64,000 nucleotides of DNA from Amblyomma americanum (taxonomy: Eukaryota > Arthropoda > Arachnida > Ixodida > Ixodidae). Shown here piece after piece: positions 34,328 to 45,884 of the stretch. The notes under the pieces are model-generated. The model saw nothing but the letters and a program-made list of their open reading frames with translations. It was not told the DNA's origin and ran no database searches. The number at the start of each line of letters is the position of its first letter. Within the stretch, counting starts at the first letter, position 1. Location of the stretch: positions 142,068,121 through 142,132,120 of the forward strand of contig NC_135504.1 of the NCBI RefSeq assembly GCF_052857255.1, written 5' to 3'. The position numbers were made by a program, and so were the translations under genes.

Positions 34328-37300
34328 GGAGAAAGTCCGCGTCGGAGAAGGTCCGCGTTGGAGAATGTCCGCGTTGGAGAAGGTCCGCCTTGGAGAAAGT
34401 CCACGTTGGAGAAAGTCCGCGTTGGAGAAACTCCTCGTTCAAGAAATCCGCGTTGGAGAAAGTCCGCGCTGGAGAAACTCCGCGTTGTATAAACTCCGCG
34501 CTGGAGAAACTCCGCGATGGAGAACCTCCGCGACGGACAAACTCCGCGATGGAGAAACTCCGCGTTGGAGAAAAGTCCGCTCTGGAGAAACTCTACGCTG
34601 AAGAAACTCCGCGCTAGAGCAACTCCGCGTTCGAGAAACTCCGCGCTGGAGAAACTCCGTGCTGCATAAAATCTGCGCTGGAGAAAATCCGGGCTGGAGA
34701 AACTCCGTGTTGGAGAAACTCCGCGCTGGAGAAACTTCGCGTTGGAGAAACTGCGCGTTGGAGAAACTCCGCGTTGGAGAAACTCCGCGTTGGAGAAAGT
34801 CCGCGTTGGAGAAAGTCCGCGTTGGAGAGTGTCCGCGATGGAGAAACTCCGCGCTGGAGAAACTCCGTGGTGGGGAAACTTCGCGTAGGCGAAACGGCGC
34901 GTTGGAGAAGCTCCGCGTTGGAGAAACACCGCGCTTGAAACACACCGCACTGGAGAAACTCCGCGTTGGAGAAAGTCCGCGTTGGAGAAAGTCCACGTTG
35001 GAGAAAGTCCGCGTTGGAGAAACTCCGCGTTCAAGAAAGTCCGCGTTGGAGAAAGTCCGCGCTGGAGAAACTCCGCGTTGTATAAACTCCGCGCTGGAGA
35101 AACTCCGCGATGGAGAACCTCCGCGACGGACAAACTCCGCGATGGAGAAACTCCGCGTTGGAGAAAAGTATGCTCTGGAGAAACTCTACGCTGAAGAAAC
35201 TCCGCGCTAGAGCAACTCCGCGTTCGAGAAACTCCGCGCTGGAGAAACTCCGTGCTGCGTAAAATCTGCGCTGGAGAAACTCTGGGCTGGAGAAACTCCG
35301 TGTTGGAGAAACTCCGCGCTGGAGAAACTTCGCGTTGGAGGAACTGCGCGTTGGAGAAACTCCGCGTTGGAGAAAGTCCGCGTTGGAGAAAGTCCGCGTT
35401 GGAGAGTGTCCGCGATGGAGAAACTCCGCGCTGGAGAAACTCCGTGGTGGGGAAACTTCGCGTAGGAGAAACGGCGCGTTGGAGAAGCTCCGCGTTGGAG
35501 AAACACCGCGCTTGAAACACACCGCGCTGGAGAAACTCCGCGTTGGAGAAAGTCCGCGTTGGAGAAGGTCCGCGTTGGAGAAAGTCCGCGTTGGAGAAAG
35601 TCCGCGCTGGAGAAACTGCGCGTTGGAGAAACTGCGCGTTGGAGAAACTCCGCGTTGGAGAAACTCTGCGTTGGAGAAAGTCCGCGTTGGAGAAAGTCCG
35701 CGTTGGTGAGAGTCCGCGATGGAGAAACTCCGCGCTGGAGAAACTGCGCGTTTGAGAAACTCCGAACTGGAGAAACTGCGCGATGGAAACAATCCGCGCT
35801 GGAGAAACTCCGCGCTGAAGAAACTCCGTGTAGGAGAAACTCCGTGTTGGAGAAACTCCGCGTTGGAGAAACTCCGCTTTGGAGAAAGTCCGCGTTGGAG
35901 AAAGTCCGCGTTGGAGAGTCCGCGATGGAGAAACTCCGCGCTGGAGAAAAATCGGGCTGGAGAAACTCCGTGTTGGAGAAACTCCGCGTTTGAGAAACTC
36001 CGAACTGGAGAAGCTCCGCGCTGGAGATTCTCCGCGGTGGAGAAACTCCGCGCTGGAGAAACTCCGCGCTTGAAACACACCACGGTGGAGAAACTCCGCG
36101 TTGGAGAAAGTCCGCGTTGGAGAAGGTCCGCGTTGGAGAAAGTCCGCGTTGGAGAACGTCCGCGCTGGAGAAACTCCGCGTTGTATAAACTCCGCGCTGG
36201 AGAAACTCCGCGATGAAGGAAATCCGCGACGGACAAACTCCACGATGGAGAAACTCCGCGTTGGAGAAAAGTCCGCTCTGGAGAAACTCTACGCTGGAGA
36301 AACTCCGCGCTGGAGCAACTCCGCGTTGGAGAAACTCCGCGCTGGAGAAACTCCGTGCTGCATAAAATGTGCGCTGGAGAAACTCCGGGCTGGAGAAACT
36401 CCGCACTGGAGAAACTCCGTGCTGGACAAACTCCGCGCTGGAGAAACTTCGCGTTGGAGAAACTGCGCGTTGGAGAAACTCCGCGTTGGAGGAGATCCGC
36501 GTTGGAGAAAGTCCGCGTTGGAGAAAGTCCGCGTTGGAGAAACTCCGCGTTGAAGAAAGTCCGCGTTGGAGAAAGTCCGCGCTGGAGAAACTCCGCGTTG
36601 TATAAACTCCGCGATGAAGAAAGTCCGCGACGGACAAACTCCGCGATGGAGAAACTCCGCGTTGGAGAAACTCCGCGCTGGAGAAACTCCGTGCTGGACA
36701 AACTCCGCGCTGGAGAAACTCCGTGTTGGAGAAACTCCGCGCTGGAGAAACTTCGCGTTGGAGAAACTGCGCGTTGGAGAAAGTCCGCGTCGGAGAAGGT
36801 CCGCGTTGGAGAATGTCCGCGTTGGAGAAGGTCCGCGTTGGAGAAAGTCCACGTTGGAGAAAGTCCGCGTTGGAGAAACTCCGCGTTCAAGAAAGTCCGC
36901 GTTGGAGAAAGTCCGCGCTGGAGAAACTCCGCGTTGTATAAACTCCGCGCTGGAGAAACTCCGCGATGGAGAACCTCCGCGACGGACAAACTCCGCGATG
37001 GAGAAACTTCGCGTTGGAGAAAAGTCCGCTCTGGAGAAACTCTACGCTGAAGAAACTCCGCGCTAGAGCAACTCCGCGTTCGAGAAACTCCGCGCTGGAG
37101 AAACTCCGTGCTGCATAAAATCTGCGCTGGAGAAAATCCGGGCTGGAGAAACTCCGTGTTGGAGAAACTCCGCGCTGGAGAAACTTCGCGTTGGAGAAAC
37201 TGCGCGTTGGAGAAACTCCGCGTTGGAGAAACTCCGCGTTGGAGAAAGTCCGCGTTGGAGAGTGTCCGCGATGGAGAAACTCCGCGCTGGAGAAACTCCG

Positions 37301-37400
37301 TGGTGGGGAAACTTCGCGTAGGAGAAACGGCGCGTTGGAGAAGCTCCGCGTTGGAGAAACACCGCGCTTGAAACACACCGCGCTGGAGAAACTCCGCGTT
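34328..37400 (+). repeat. 3,073-bp tandem duplication, copy F2
   Basis: This is the second copy of 31,255-34,327. At the joint (about 34,320-34,334) the monomer run changes from the GCGTTGGAGAAGG lineage expected from D-type sequence to GTCGGAGAAGG. The breakpoint is therefore visible as a lineage switch inside uninterrupted monomer register. Confidence 0.92.
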
Positions 37401-40400
37401 GGAGAAAGTCCGCGTTGGAGAAGGTCCGCGTTGGAGAAAGTCCGCGTTGGAGAAAGTCCGCGCTGGAGAAACTGCGTGTTGGAGAAACTGCGCGTTGGAG
37501 AAACTCCGCGTTGGAGAAACTCTGCGTTGGAGAAAGTCCGCGTTGGAGAAAGTCCGCGTTGGTGAGAGTCCGCGATGGAGAAACTCCGAACTGGAGAAAC
37601 TCCGCGATGGAGACAATCCGCGCTGGAGAAACTCCGCGCTGAAGAAACTCCGTGTAGGAGAAACTCCGTGTTGGAGAAACTCCGCGTTGGAGAAACTCCG
37701 CTTTGGAGAAAGTCCGCGTTGGAGAAAGTCCGCGTTGGAGAAAGTCCGCGTTGGAGAGTCCGCGATGGAGAAACTCCGCGCTGGAGAAAAATCGGGCTGG
37801 AGAAACTCCGTGTTGGAGAAACTCCGCGTTTGAGAAACTCCGAACTGGAGAAGCTCCGCGCTGGAGATTCTCCGCGGTGGAGAAACTCCGCGCTGGAGAA
37901 ACTTCGTGTTGGAGAAACTCTGTGTTGGAGAAATTCCGCCTTGGAGAAACTTCGCTTTGAAGAAACGGCGCATTGGAGAAACTCCGCGTTAGAGAAACTC
38001 CGCGCTTGAAACACACCACGCTGGAGGAACTCCGCGTTGGAGAAAATCCGCGTCGGAGAAGGTCCGCGTTGGAGAAACGCCGCGTTGGAGAAACTCCGTG
38101 TTGTAGAAACTCCGCTTTGGAGAAACTTCGCGTTGAAAAAACGGCGCGTTGGAGATTCTCCGCGTTGGAGAAACTCCGCACTTGAAACACACCTCGCTGG
38201 AGAAACTCCGCGTTGGAGAAAGTCCGCGTTGGAGAAGGTCCGCGTTGGAGAAAGTCCGCGTTGGAGAAAGTCCGCGTTGGAGAAACTCCGCGTTGAAGAA
38301 AGTCCGCGTTGGAGAAAGTCCGCGCTGGAGAAACTCCGCGTTGTATAAACTCCGCGATGAAGAAAGTCCGCGACGGACAAACTCCGCGATGGAGAAACTC
38401 CGCGTTGGAGAAAAGTCCGCTCTGGAGAAACTCTACGCTGGAGAAACTCCGCGATGGAGACACTCCGCGCTGGAGAAACTCCGCGCTGGAGAAACTCCGC
38501 GCTGGAGAAACTCCGTGTTGGGGAAACTTCGCGTTGGAGAAACGGTGCGTTGGAGAAGCTCCGCGTTGGAGAAACTCCGCGCTTGAAACACACCACGGTG
38601 GAGAAACTTCGCGTTGGAGAAGGTCCGCGTTGGAGAAAGTCCGCGTTGGAGAAAGTCCGCGCTGGAGAAACTCCGCGTTGTATAAACTCCGCGCTGGAGA
38701 AGCTCCGCGATGAAGAAAATCCGCGACGGACAAACTCCGCGATGGAGAAACTCCGCGTTGGAGTAAAGTCCGCTCTGGAGAAACTCTACGCTGGAGAAAC
38801 TCCGCGCTGGAGCAACTCCGCGTTGGAGAAACTCCGCGCTGGAGAAACTCCGTGCTGCATAAAATCTGCGCTGGAGAAACTCCGGGCTGGAGAAACTCCG
38901 CGCTGGAGAAACTCCGTGCTGGACAAACTCCGCGCTGGAGAAACTTCGCGTTGGAGAAACTGCGCGTTGTAGAAACTCCGCGTTGGAAAAACTCCGCGTT
39001 GGAGAAAGTCCGCGTTGGAGAAATTCCGCGTTGGAGAGAGTGCGATGGAGAAATTCCGCGCTGGAGAAACTCCGCGTTTGAGAAACTCCGAACTCTAGAA
39101 ACTCCGCGATGAAGAAAGTCCGCGACGGACAAACTCCGCGATGGAGAAACTCCGCGTTGGAGAAAAGACCGCTCTGGAGAAACTCTACACTGGAGAAACT
39201 CCGCGCTGTAGCAACTCCGCGTTGGAGAAACTCCGCGCTGGAGAAACTCCGTGCTGGACAAACTCCGCGCTGGAGAAACTCCGTGTTGGAGAAACTCCGC
39301 GCTGGAGAAACTTCGCGTTGGAGAAACTGCGCGTTGGAGAAACTTCGCTTTGAAGAAACGGCGCGTTGGAGAAACTCCGCGTAAGAGAAACTCCGCGCTT
39401 GAAACACACCGCGCTGGAGAAACTCCGCGTTGGAGAAAGTCCGCGTCGGAGAAGGTCCGCGTTGGAGAAAGTCCGCGTTGGAGAAAATCCGTGATGTAGA
39501 AACTCCGCCTTGGAGAAACTTCGCGTTGAAGAAACGGCGCGTTGGAGATACTCCGCGTTGGAGAAACTATGCGCTTGAAACACACCGCGCTGGAGAAACT
39601 CCGCGTTGGAGAAAGTCCGGGTTGGAGAAGGTCCGCGTTGGAGAAAGTCCACGTTGGAGAAAGTCCGCGTTGGAGAAACTCCGCGTTCAAGAAAGTCCGC
39701 GTTGGAGAAAGTCCGCGCTGGAGAAACTCCGCGTTGTATAAACTCCGCGCTGGAGAAACTCCGCGATGGAGAACCTCCGCGACGGACAAACTCCGCGATG
39801 GAGAAACTCCGCGTTGGAGAAAAGTCAGCTCTGGAGAAACTCTACGCTGAAGAAACTCCGCGCTAGAGCAACTCCGCGTTCGAGAAACTCCGCGCTGGAG
39901 AAACTCCGTGCTGCGTAAAATCTGCGCTGGAGAAACTCTGGGCTGGAGAAACTCCGTGTTGGAGAAACTCCGCGCTGGAGAAACTTCGCGTTGGAGAAAC
40001 TGCGCGTTGGAGAAACTCCGCGTTGGAGAAAGTCCGCGTTGGAGAAAGTCCGCGTTGGAGAGTGTCCGCGATGGAGAAACTCCGCGCTGGAGAAACTCCG
40101 TGGTGGGGAAACTTCGCGTAGGAGAAACGGCGCGTTGGAGAAGCTCCGCGTTGGAGAAACACCGCGCTTGAAACACACCGCGCTGGAGAAACTCCGCGTT
40201 GGAGAAAGTCCGCGTTGGAGAAGGTCCGCGTTGGAGAAAGTCCGCGTTGGAGAAAGTCCGCGCTGGAGAAACTGCGCGTTGGAGAAACTGCGCGTTGGAG
40301 AAACTCCGCGTTGGAGAAACTCTGCGTTGGAGAAAGTCCGCGTTGGAGAAAGTCCGCGTTGGTGAGAGTCCGCGATGGAGAAACTCCGCGCTGGAGAAAC

Positions 40401-40830
40401 TGCGCGTTTGAGAAACTCCGAACTGGAGAAACTCCGCGATGGAGACAATCCGCGCTGGAGAAACTCCGCGCTGAAGAAACTCCGTGTAGGAGAAACTCCG
40501 TGTTGGAGAAACTCCGCGTTGGAGAAACTCCGCTTTGGAGAAAGTCCGCGTTGGAGAAAGTCCGCGTTGGAGAGTCCGCGATGGAGAAACTCCGCGTTGG
40601 AGAAAAATCGGGCTGGAGAAACTCCGTGTTGGAGAAACTCCGCGTTTGATAAACTCCGAACTGGAGAAGCTCCGCGCTGGAGATTCTCCGCGGTGGAGAA
40701 ACTCCGCGCTGGAGAAACTCCGTGTTGGAGAAACTCTGTGTTGGAGAAATTCCGCCTTGGAGAAACATCGCTTTGAAGAAACGGCGCGTTGGAGAAACTC
40801 CGCGTTAGAGAAACTCCGCGCTTGAAACAC
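37063..40830 (-). other. Second longest open frame (1,255 codons), judged non-coding
   Basis: This has the same 16-residue cycle as 40,853-44,656 and the same reasoning applies. It overlaps other long minus-strand frames in different phase that encode the same cycle, for example 36,887-38,596 and 39,825-41,741. Coding constraint acting on one frame is not visible. Confidence 0.85.
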
Positions 40831-43800
40831 ACCGCGCTGGAGAAACTCCGCGTTAGAGAAAGTCCGCGTCGGAGAAGGTCCGCGTTGGAGAAAGTCCGCG
40901 TTGGAGAAAATTCGTGTTGTAGAAACTCCGCCTTGGAGAAACTTCGCGTTGAAGAAACGGCGCGTTGGAAAAACTCCGCGTTCGAGAAACTCCGCGCTTG
41001 AAACACACCGCGCTGGAGAAACTCCGCGTTGGAGAAAGTCCGCGTCGGAGAAGGTCCGCGTTGGAGAAACTCCGCGTTGGAGAAACTCCGTGTTGTAGAA
41101 ACTCCGCTTTGGAGAAACTTAGCGTTGAAGAAACGGCGCGTTGGAGATTCTCCGCGTTGGAGAAACTCCGCACTTGAAACACACCTCGCTGGAGAAACTC
41201 CGCGTTGGAGAAAGTCCGCGTTGGAGAAGGTCCGCGTTGGAGAAAGTCCGCGTTGGAGAAAGTCCGCGTTGGAGAAACTCCGCGTTGAAGAAAGTCCGCG
41301 TTGGAGAAAGTCCGCGCTGGAGAAACTCCGCGTTGTATAAACTCCGCGATGAAGAAAGTCCGCGACGGACAAACTCCGCGATGGAGAAACTCCGCGTTGG
41401 AGAAAAGTCCGCTCTGGAGAAACTCTACGCTGGAGAAACTCCGCGATTGAGACACTCCGCGCTGGAGAAACTCCGCGCTGGAGAAACTCCGCGCTGAAGA
41501 AACTCCGTGTTGGGGAAACTTCGCGTTGGAGAAACGGTGCGTTGGAGAAGCTCCGCGTTGGAGAAACTCCGCGCTTGAAACACACCACGGTGGAGAAACT
41601 CCGCGTTGGAGAAAGTCCGCGTTGGAGAAGGTCCGCGTTGGAGAAAGTCCGCGTTGGAGAACGTCCGCGCTGGAGAAACTCCGCGTTGTATAAACTCCGC
41701 GCTGGAGAAACTCCGCGATGAAGAAAATCCGCGACGGACAAACTCCGCGATGGAGAAACTGCGCGTTGGAGAAAAGTCCGCTCTGGAGAAACTCTACGCT
41801 GGAGAAACTCCGCGCTGGAGCAACTCCGCGTTGGAGAAACTCCGCGCTGGAGAAACTCCGTGCTGCATAAAATGTGCGCTGGAGAAACTCCGGGCTGGAG
41901 AAACTCCGCGCTGGAGAAACTCCGTGCTGGACAAACTCCGCGCTGGAGAAACTTCGCGTTGGAGAAACTGCGCGTTGGAGAAACTCCGCGTTGGAGAAGA
42001 TCCGCGTTGGAGAAAGTCCGCGTTGGAGAAAGTCCGCGTTGGAGAAACTCCGCGTTGAAGAAAGTCCGCGTTGGAGAAAGTCCGCGCTGGAGAAACTCCG
42101 CGTTGTATAAACTCCGCGATGAAGAAAGTCCGCGACGGACAAACTCCGCGATGGAGAAACTCCGCGTTGGAGAAAAGACCGCTCTGGAGAAACTCTACAC
42201 TGGAGAAACTCCGCGCTGTAGCAACTCCGCGTTGGAGAAACTCCGCGCTGGAGAAACTCCGTGCTGGACAAACTCCGCGCTGGAGAAACTCCGTGTTGGA
42301 GAAACTCCGCGCTGGAGAAACTTCGCGTTGGAGAAACTGCGCGTTGGAGAAAGTCCGCGTCGGAGAAGGTCCGCGTTGGAGAATGTCCGCGTTGGAGAAG
42401 GTCCGCGTTGGAGAAAGTCCACGTTGGAGAAAGTCCGCGTTGGAGAAACTCCGCGTTCAAGAAAGTCCGCGTTGGAGAAAGTCCGCGCTGGAGAAACTCC
42501 GCGTTGTATAAACTCCGCGCTGGAGAAACTCCGCGATGGAGAACCTCCGCGACGGACAAACTCCGCGATGGAGAAACTCCGCGTTGGAGAAAAGTCCGCT
42601 CTGGAGAAACTCTACGCTGAAGAAACTCCGCGCTAGAGCAACTCCGCGTTCGAGAAACTCCGCGCTGGAGAAACTCCGTGCTGCATAAAATCTGCGCTGG
42701 AGAAAATCCGGGCTGGAGAAACTCCGTGTTGGAGAAACTCCGCGCTGGAGAAACTTCGCGTTGGAGAAACTGCGCGTTGGAGAAACTCCGCGTTAGAGAA
42801 ACTCCGCGTTGGAGAAAGTCCGCGTTGGAGAAAGTCCGCGTTGGAGAGTGTCCGCGATGGAGAAACTCCGCGCTGGAGAAACTACGTGGTGGGGAAACTT
42901 CGCGTAGGAGAAACGGCGCGTTGGAGAAGCTCCGCGTTGGAGAAACACCGCGCTTGAAACACACCGCGCTGGAGAAACTCCGCGTTGGAGAAAGTCCGCG
43001 TTGGAGAAGGTCCGCGTTGGAGAAAGTCCGCGTTGGAGAAAGTCCGCGCTGGAGAAACTGCGCGTTGGAGAAACTGCGCGTTGGAGAAACTCCGCGTTGG
43101 AGAAACTCTGCGTTGGAGAAAGTCCGCGTTGGAGAAAGTCCGCGTTGGTGAGAGTCCGCGATGGAGAAACTCCGAACTGGAGAAACTCCGCGATGGAGAC
43201 AATCCGCGCTGGAGAAACTCCGCGCTGAAGAAACTCCGTGTAGGAGAAACTCCGCGTTGGAGAAACTCCGCTTTGGAGAAAGTCCGCGTTGGAGAAAGTC
43301 CGCGTTGGAGAAAGTCCGCGTTGGAGAGTCCGCGATGGAGAAACTCCGCGCTGGAGAAAAATCGGGCTGGAGAAACTCCGTGTTGGAGAAACTCCGCGCT
43401 GGAGAAACTCTGTGTTGGAGAAACTCTGTGTTGGAGAAATTCCGCCTTGGAGAAACTTCGCTTTGAAGAAACGGCGCGTTGGAGAAACTCCGCGTTAGAG
43501 AAACTCCGCGCTTGAAACACACCACGCTGGAGAAACTCCGCGTTGGAGAAAATCCGCGTCGGAGAAGGTCCGCGTTGGAGAAACTCCGCGTTGGAGAAAC
43601 TCCGTGTTGTAGAAACTCCGCTTTGGAGAAACTTCGCGTTGAAAAAACGGCGCGTTGGAGATTCTCCGCGTTGGAGAAACTCCGCACTTGAAACACACCT
43701 CGCTGGAGAAACTCCGCGTTGGAGAAAGTCCGCGTTGGAGAAGGTCCGCGTTGGAGAAAGTCCGCGTTGGAGAAAGTCCGCGTTGGAGAAACTCCGCGTT

Positions 43801-43950
43801 GAAGAAAGTCCGCGTTGGAGAAAGTCCGCGCTGGAGAAACTCCGCGTTGTATAAACTCCGCGATGAAGAAAGTCCGCGACGGACAAACTCCGCGATGGAG
43901 AAACTCCGCGTTGGAGAAAAGTCCGCTCTGGAGAAACTCTACGCTGGAGA
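37555..43950 (+). repeat. Distant copy of the first 6.2 kb of the window
   Basis: Landmarks of positions 1-6,220 recur here in the same order. The offset changes in small steps: 37,554, 37,570, 37,632, 37,808, 37,728 and 37,730. Private variants are shared: GAGTAAAG (1191 and 38761), TTGTAGAAAC followed by TTGGAAAAAC (from 1398 and 38968) and GTGATGTAG (1860 and 39492). The steps correspond to local gain or loss of monomers. The copy may have arisen by a very large duplication, or the two may be pieces of a longer period. Confidence 0.85.
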
Positions 43951-44093
43951 AACTCCGCGATGGAGACACTCCGCGCTGGAGAAACTCCGCGCTGGAGAAA
44001 CTCCGCGCTGGAGAAACTCCGTGTTGGGGAAACTTCGCGTTGGAGAAACGGTGCGTTGGAGAAGCTCCGCGTTGGAGAAACTCCGCGCTTGAA
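43693..44093 (+). repeat. 401-bp tandem duplication, copy 1
   Basis: One higher-order unit (24 16-mers and one 17-mer) is duplicated in tandem: CGATGAAGAA at 43861 recurs at 44262. The only difference I noted is CGCTGGAG here versus CGCTGAAG near 44,408. The pair is itself repeated 5,911 bp downstream (about 49.60-50.41 kb). Confidence 0.9.
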
Positions 44094-44494
44094 ACACACC
44101 TCGCTGGAGAAACTCCGCGTTGGAGAAAGTCCGCGTTGGAGAAGGTCCGCGTTGGAGAAAGTCCGCGTTGGAGAAAGTCCGCGTTGGAGAAACTCCGCGT
44201 TGAAGAAAGTCCGCGTTGGAGAAAGTCCGCGCTGGAGAAACTCCGCGTTGTATAAACTCCGCGATGAAGAAAGTCCGCGACGGACAAACTCCGCGATGGA
44301 GAAACTCCGCGTTGGAGAAAAGTCCGCTCTGGAGAAACTCTACGCTGGAGAAACTCCGCGATGGAGACACTCCGCGCTGGAGAAACTCCGCGCTGGAGAA
44401 ACTCCGCGCTGAAGAAACTCCGTGTTGGGGAAACTTCGCGTTGGAGAAACGGTGCGTTGGAGAAGCTCCGCGTTGGAGAAACTCCGCGCTTGAA
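44094..44494 (+). repeat. 401-bp tandem duplication, copy 2
   Basis: This is the second copy of the preceding 401 bp. It ends where CTTGAAACACACC is followed by ACGGTGG instead of TCGCTGG. It carries the CGCTGAAG variant. Confidence 0.9.
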
Positions 44495-45884
44495 ACACAC
44501 CACGGTGGAGAAACTCCGCGTTGGAGAAAGTCCGCGTTGGAGAAGGTCCGCGTTGGAGAAAGTCCGCGTTGGAGAACGTCCGCGCTGGAGAAACTCCGCG
44601 TTGTATAAACTCCGCGCTGGAGAAACTCCGCGATGAAGAAAATCCGCGACGGACAAACTCCGCGATGGAGAAACTGCGTGTTGGAGAAAAGTCCGCTCTG
44701 GAGAAACTCTACGCTGGAGAAACTCCGCGCTGGAGCAACTCCGCGTTGGAGAAACTCCGCGCTGGAGAAACTCCGTGCTGCATAAAATGTGCGCTGGAGA
44801 AACTCCGGGCTGGAGAAACTCCGCGCTGGAGAAACTCCGTGCTGGACAAACTCCGCGCTGGAGAAACTTCGCGTTGGAGAAACTGCGCGTTGGAGAAACT
44901 CCGCGTTGGAGAAGATCCGCGTTGGAGAAAGTCCGCGTTGGAGAAAGTCCGCGTTGGAGAAACTCCGCGTTGAAGAAAGTCCGCGTTGGAGAAAGTCCGC
45001 GCTGGAGAAACTCCGCGTTGTATAAACTCCGCGATGAAGAAAGTCCGCGACGGACAAACTCCGCGATGGAGAAACTCCGCGTTGGAGAAAAGACCGCTCT
45101 GGAGAAACTCTACACTGGAGAAACTCCGCGCTGTAGCAACTCCGCGTTGGAGAAACTCCGCGCTGGAGAAACTCCGTGCTGGACAAACTCCGCGCTGGAG
45201 AAACTCCGTGTTGGAGAAACTCCGCGCTGGAGAAACTTCGCGTTTGGAGAAACTGCGCGTTGGAGAAAGTCCGCGTCGGAGAAGGTCCGCGTTGGAGAAT
45301 GTCCGCGTTGGAGAAGGTCCGCGTTGGAGAAAGTCCACGTTGGAGAAAGTCCGCGTTGGAGAAACTCCGCGTTCAAGAAAGTCCGCGTTGGAGAAAGTCC
45401 GCGCTGGAGAAACTCCGCGTTGTATAAACTCCGCGCTGGAGAAACTCCGCGATGGAGAACCTCCGCGACGGACAAACTCCGCGATGGAGAAACTCCGCGT
45501 TGGAGAAAAGTCCGCTCTGGAGAAACTCTACGCTGAAGAAACTCCGCGCTAGAGCAACTCCGCGTTCGAGAAACTCCGCGCTGGAGAAACTCCGTGCTGC
45601 ATAAAATCTGCGCTGGAGAAAATCCGGGCTGGAGAAACTCCGTGTTGGAGAAACTCCGCGCTGGAGAAACTTCGCGTTGGAGAAACTGCGCGTTGGAGAA
45701 ACTCCGCGTTAGAGAAACTCCGCGTTGGAGAAAGTCCGCGTTGGAGAAAGTCCGCGTTGGAGAGTGTCCGCGATGGAGAAACTCCGCGCTGGAGAAACTA
45801 CGTGGTGGGGAAACTTCGCGTAGGAGAAACGGCGCGTTGGAGAAGCTCCGAATTGGAGAAACACCGCGCTTGAAACACACCGCG

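Larger units (their letters stand above)
40853..44656 (-). other. Longest open frame (1,267 codons), judged non-coding
   Basis: The frame reads variations of RGVSPTRSFSNAEFLQ end to end. Three monomers (48 bp) encode this 16-residue cycle, and because 16 mod 3 is 1 the same cycle appears in all three minus-strand frames. Openness therefore reflects only the absence of a stop in the repeat. There is no non-repeat domain, signal peptide, splice-like edge or upstream element, and ends fall where variant monomers happen to create ATG or stop. It crosses the 401-bp duplication and other block joints without interruption, consistent with in-register exchange rather than protein constraint. Translation cannot be excluded from sequence alone, but nothing supports it. 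Confidence 0.85.

Noticed and set aside
37063..44656. Giant repetitive proteins on the minus strand (1,255 and 1,267 codons)
   Set aside because: The same 16-residue cycle is open in all frames because of the 16-bp period. There is no non-repeat domain, codon constraint or gene context, and frame ends are set by chance variants.
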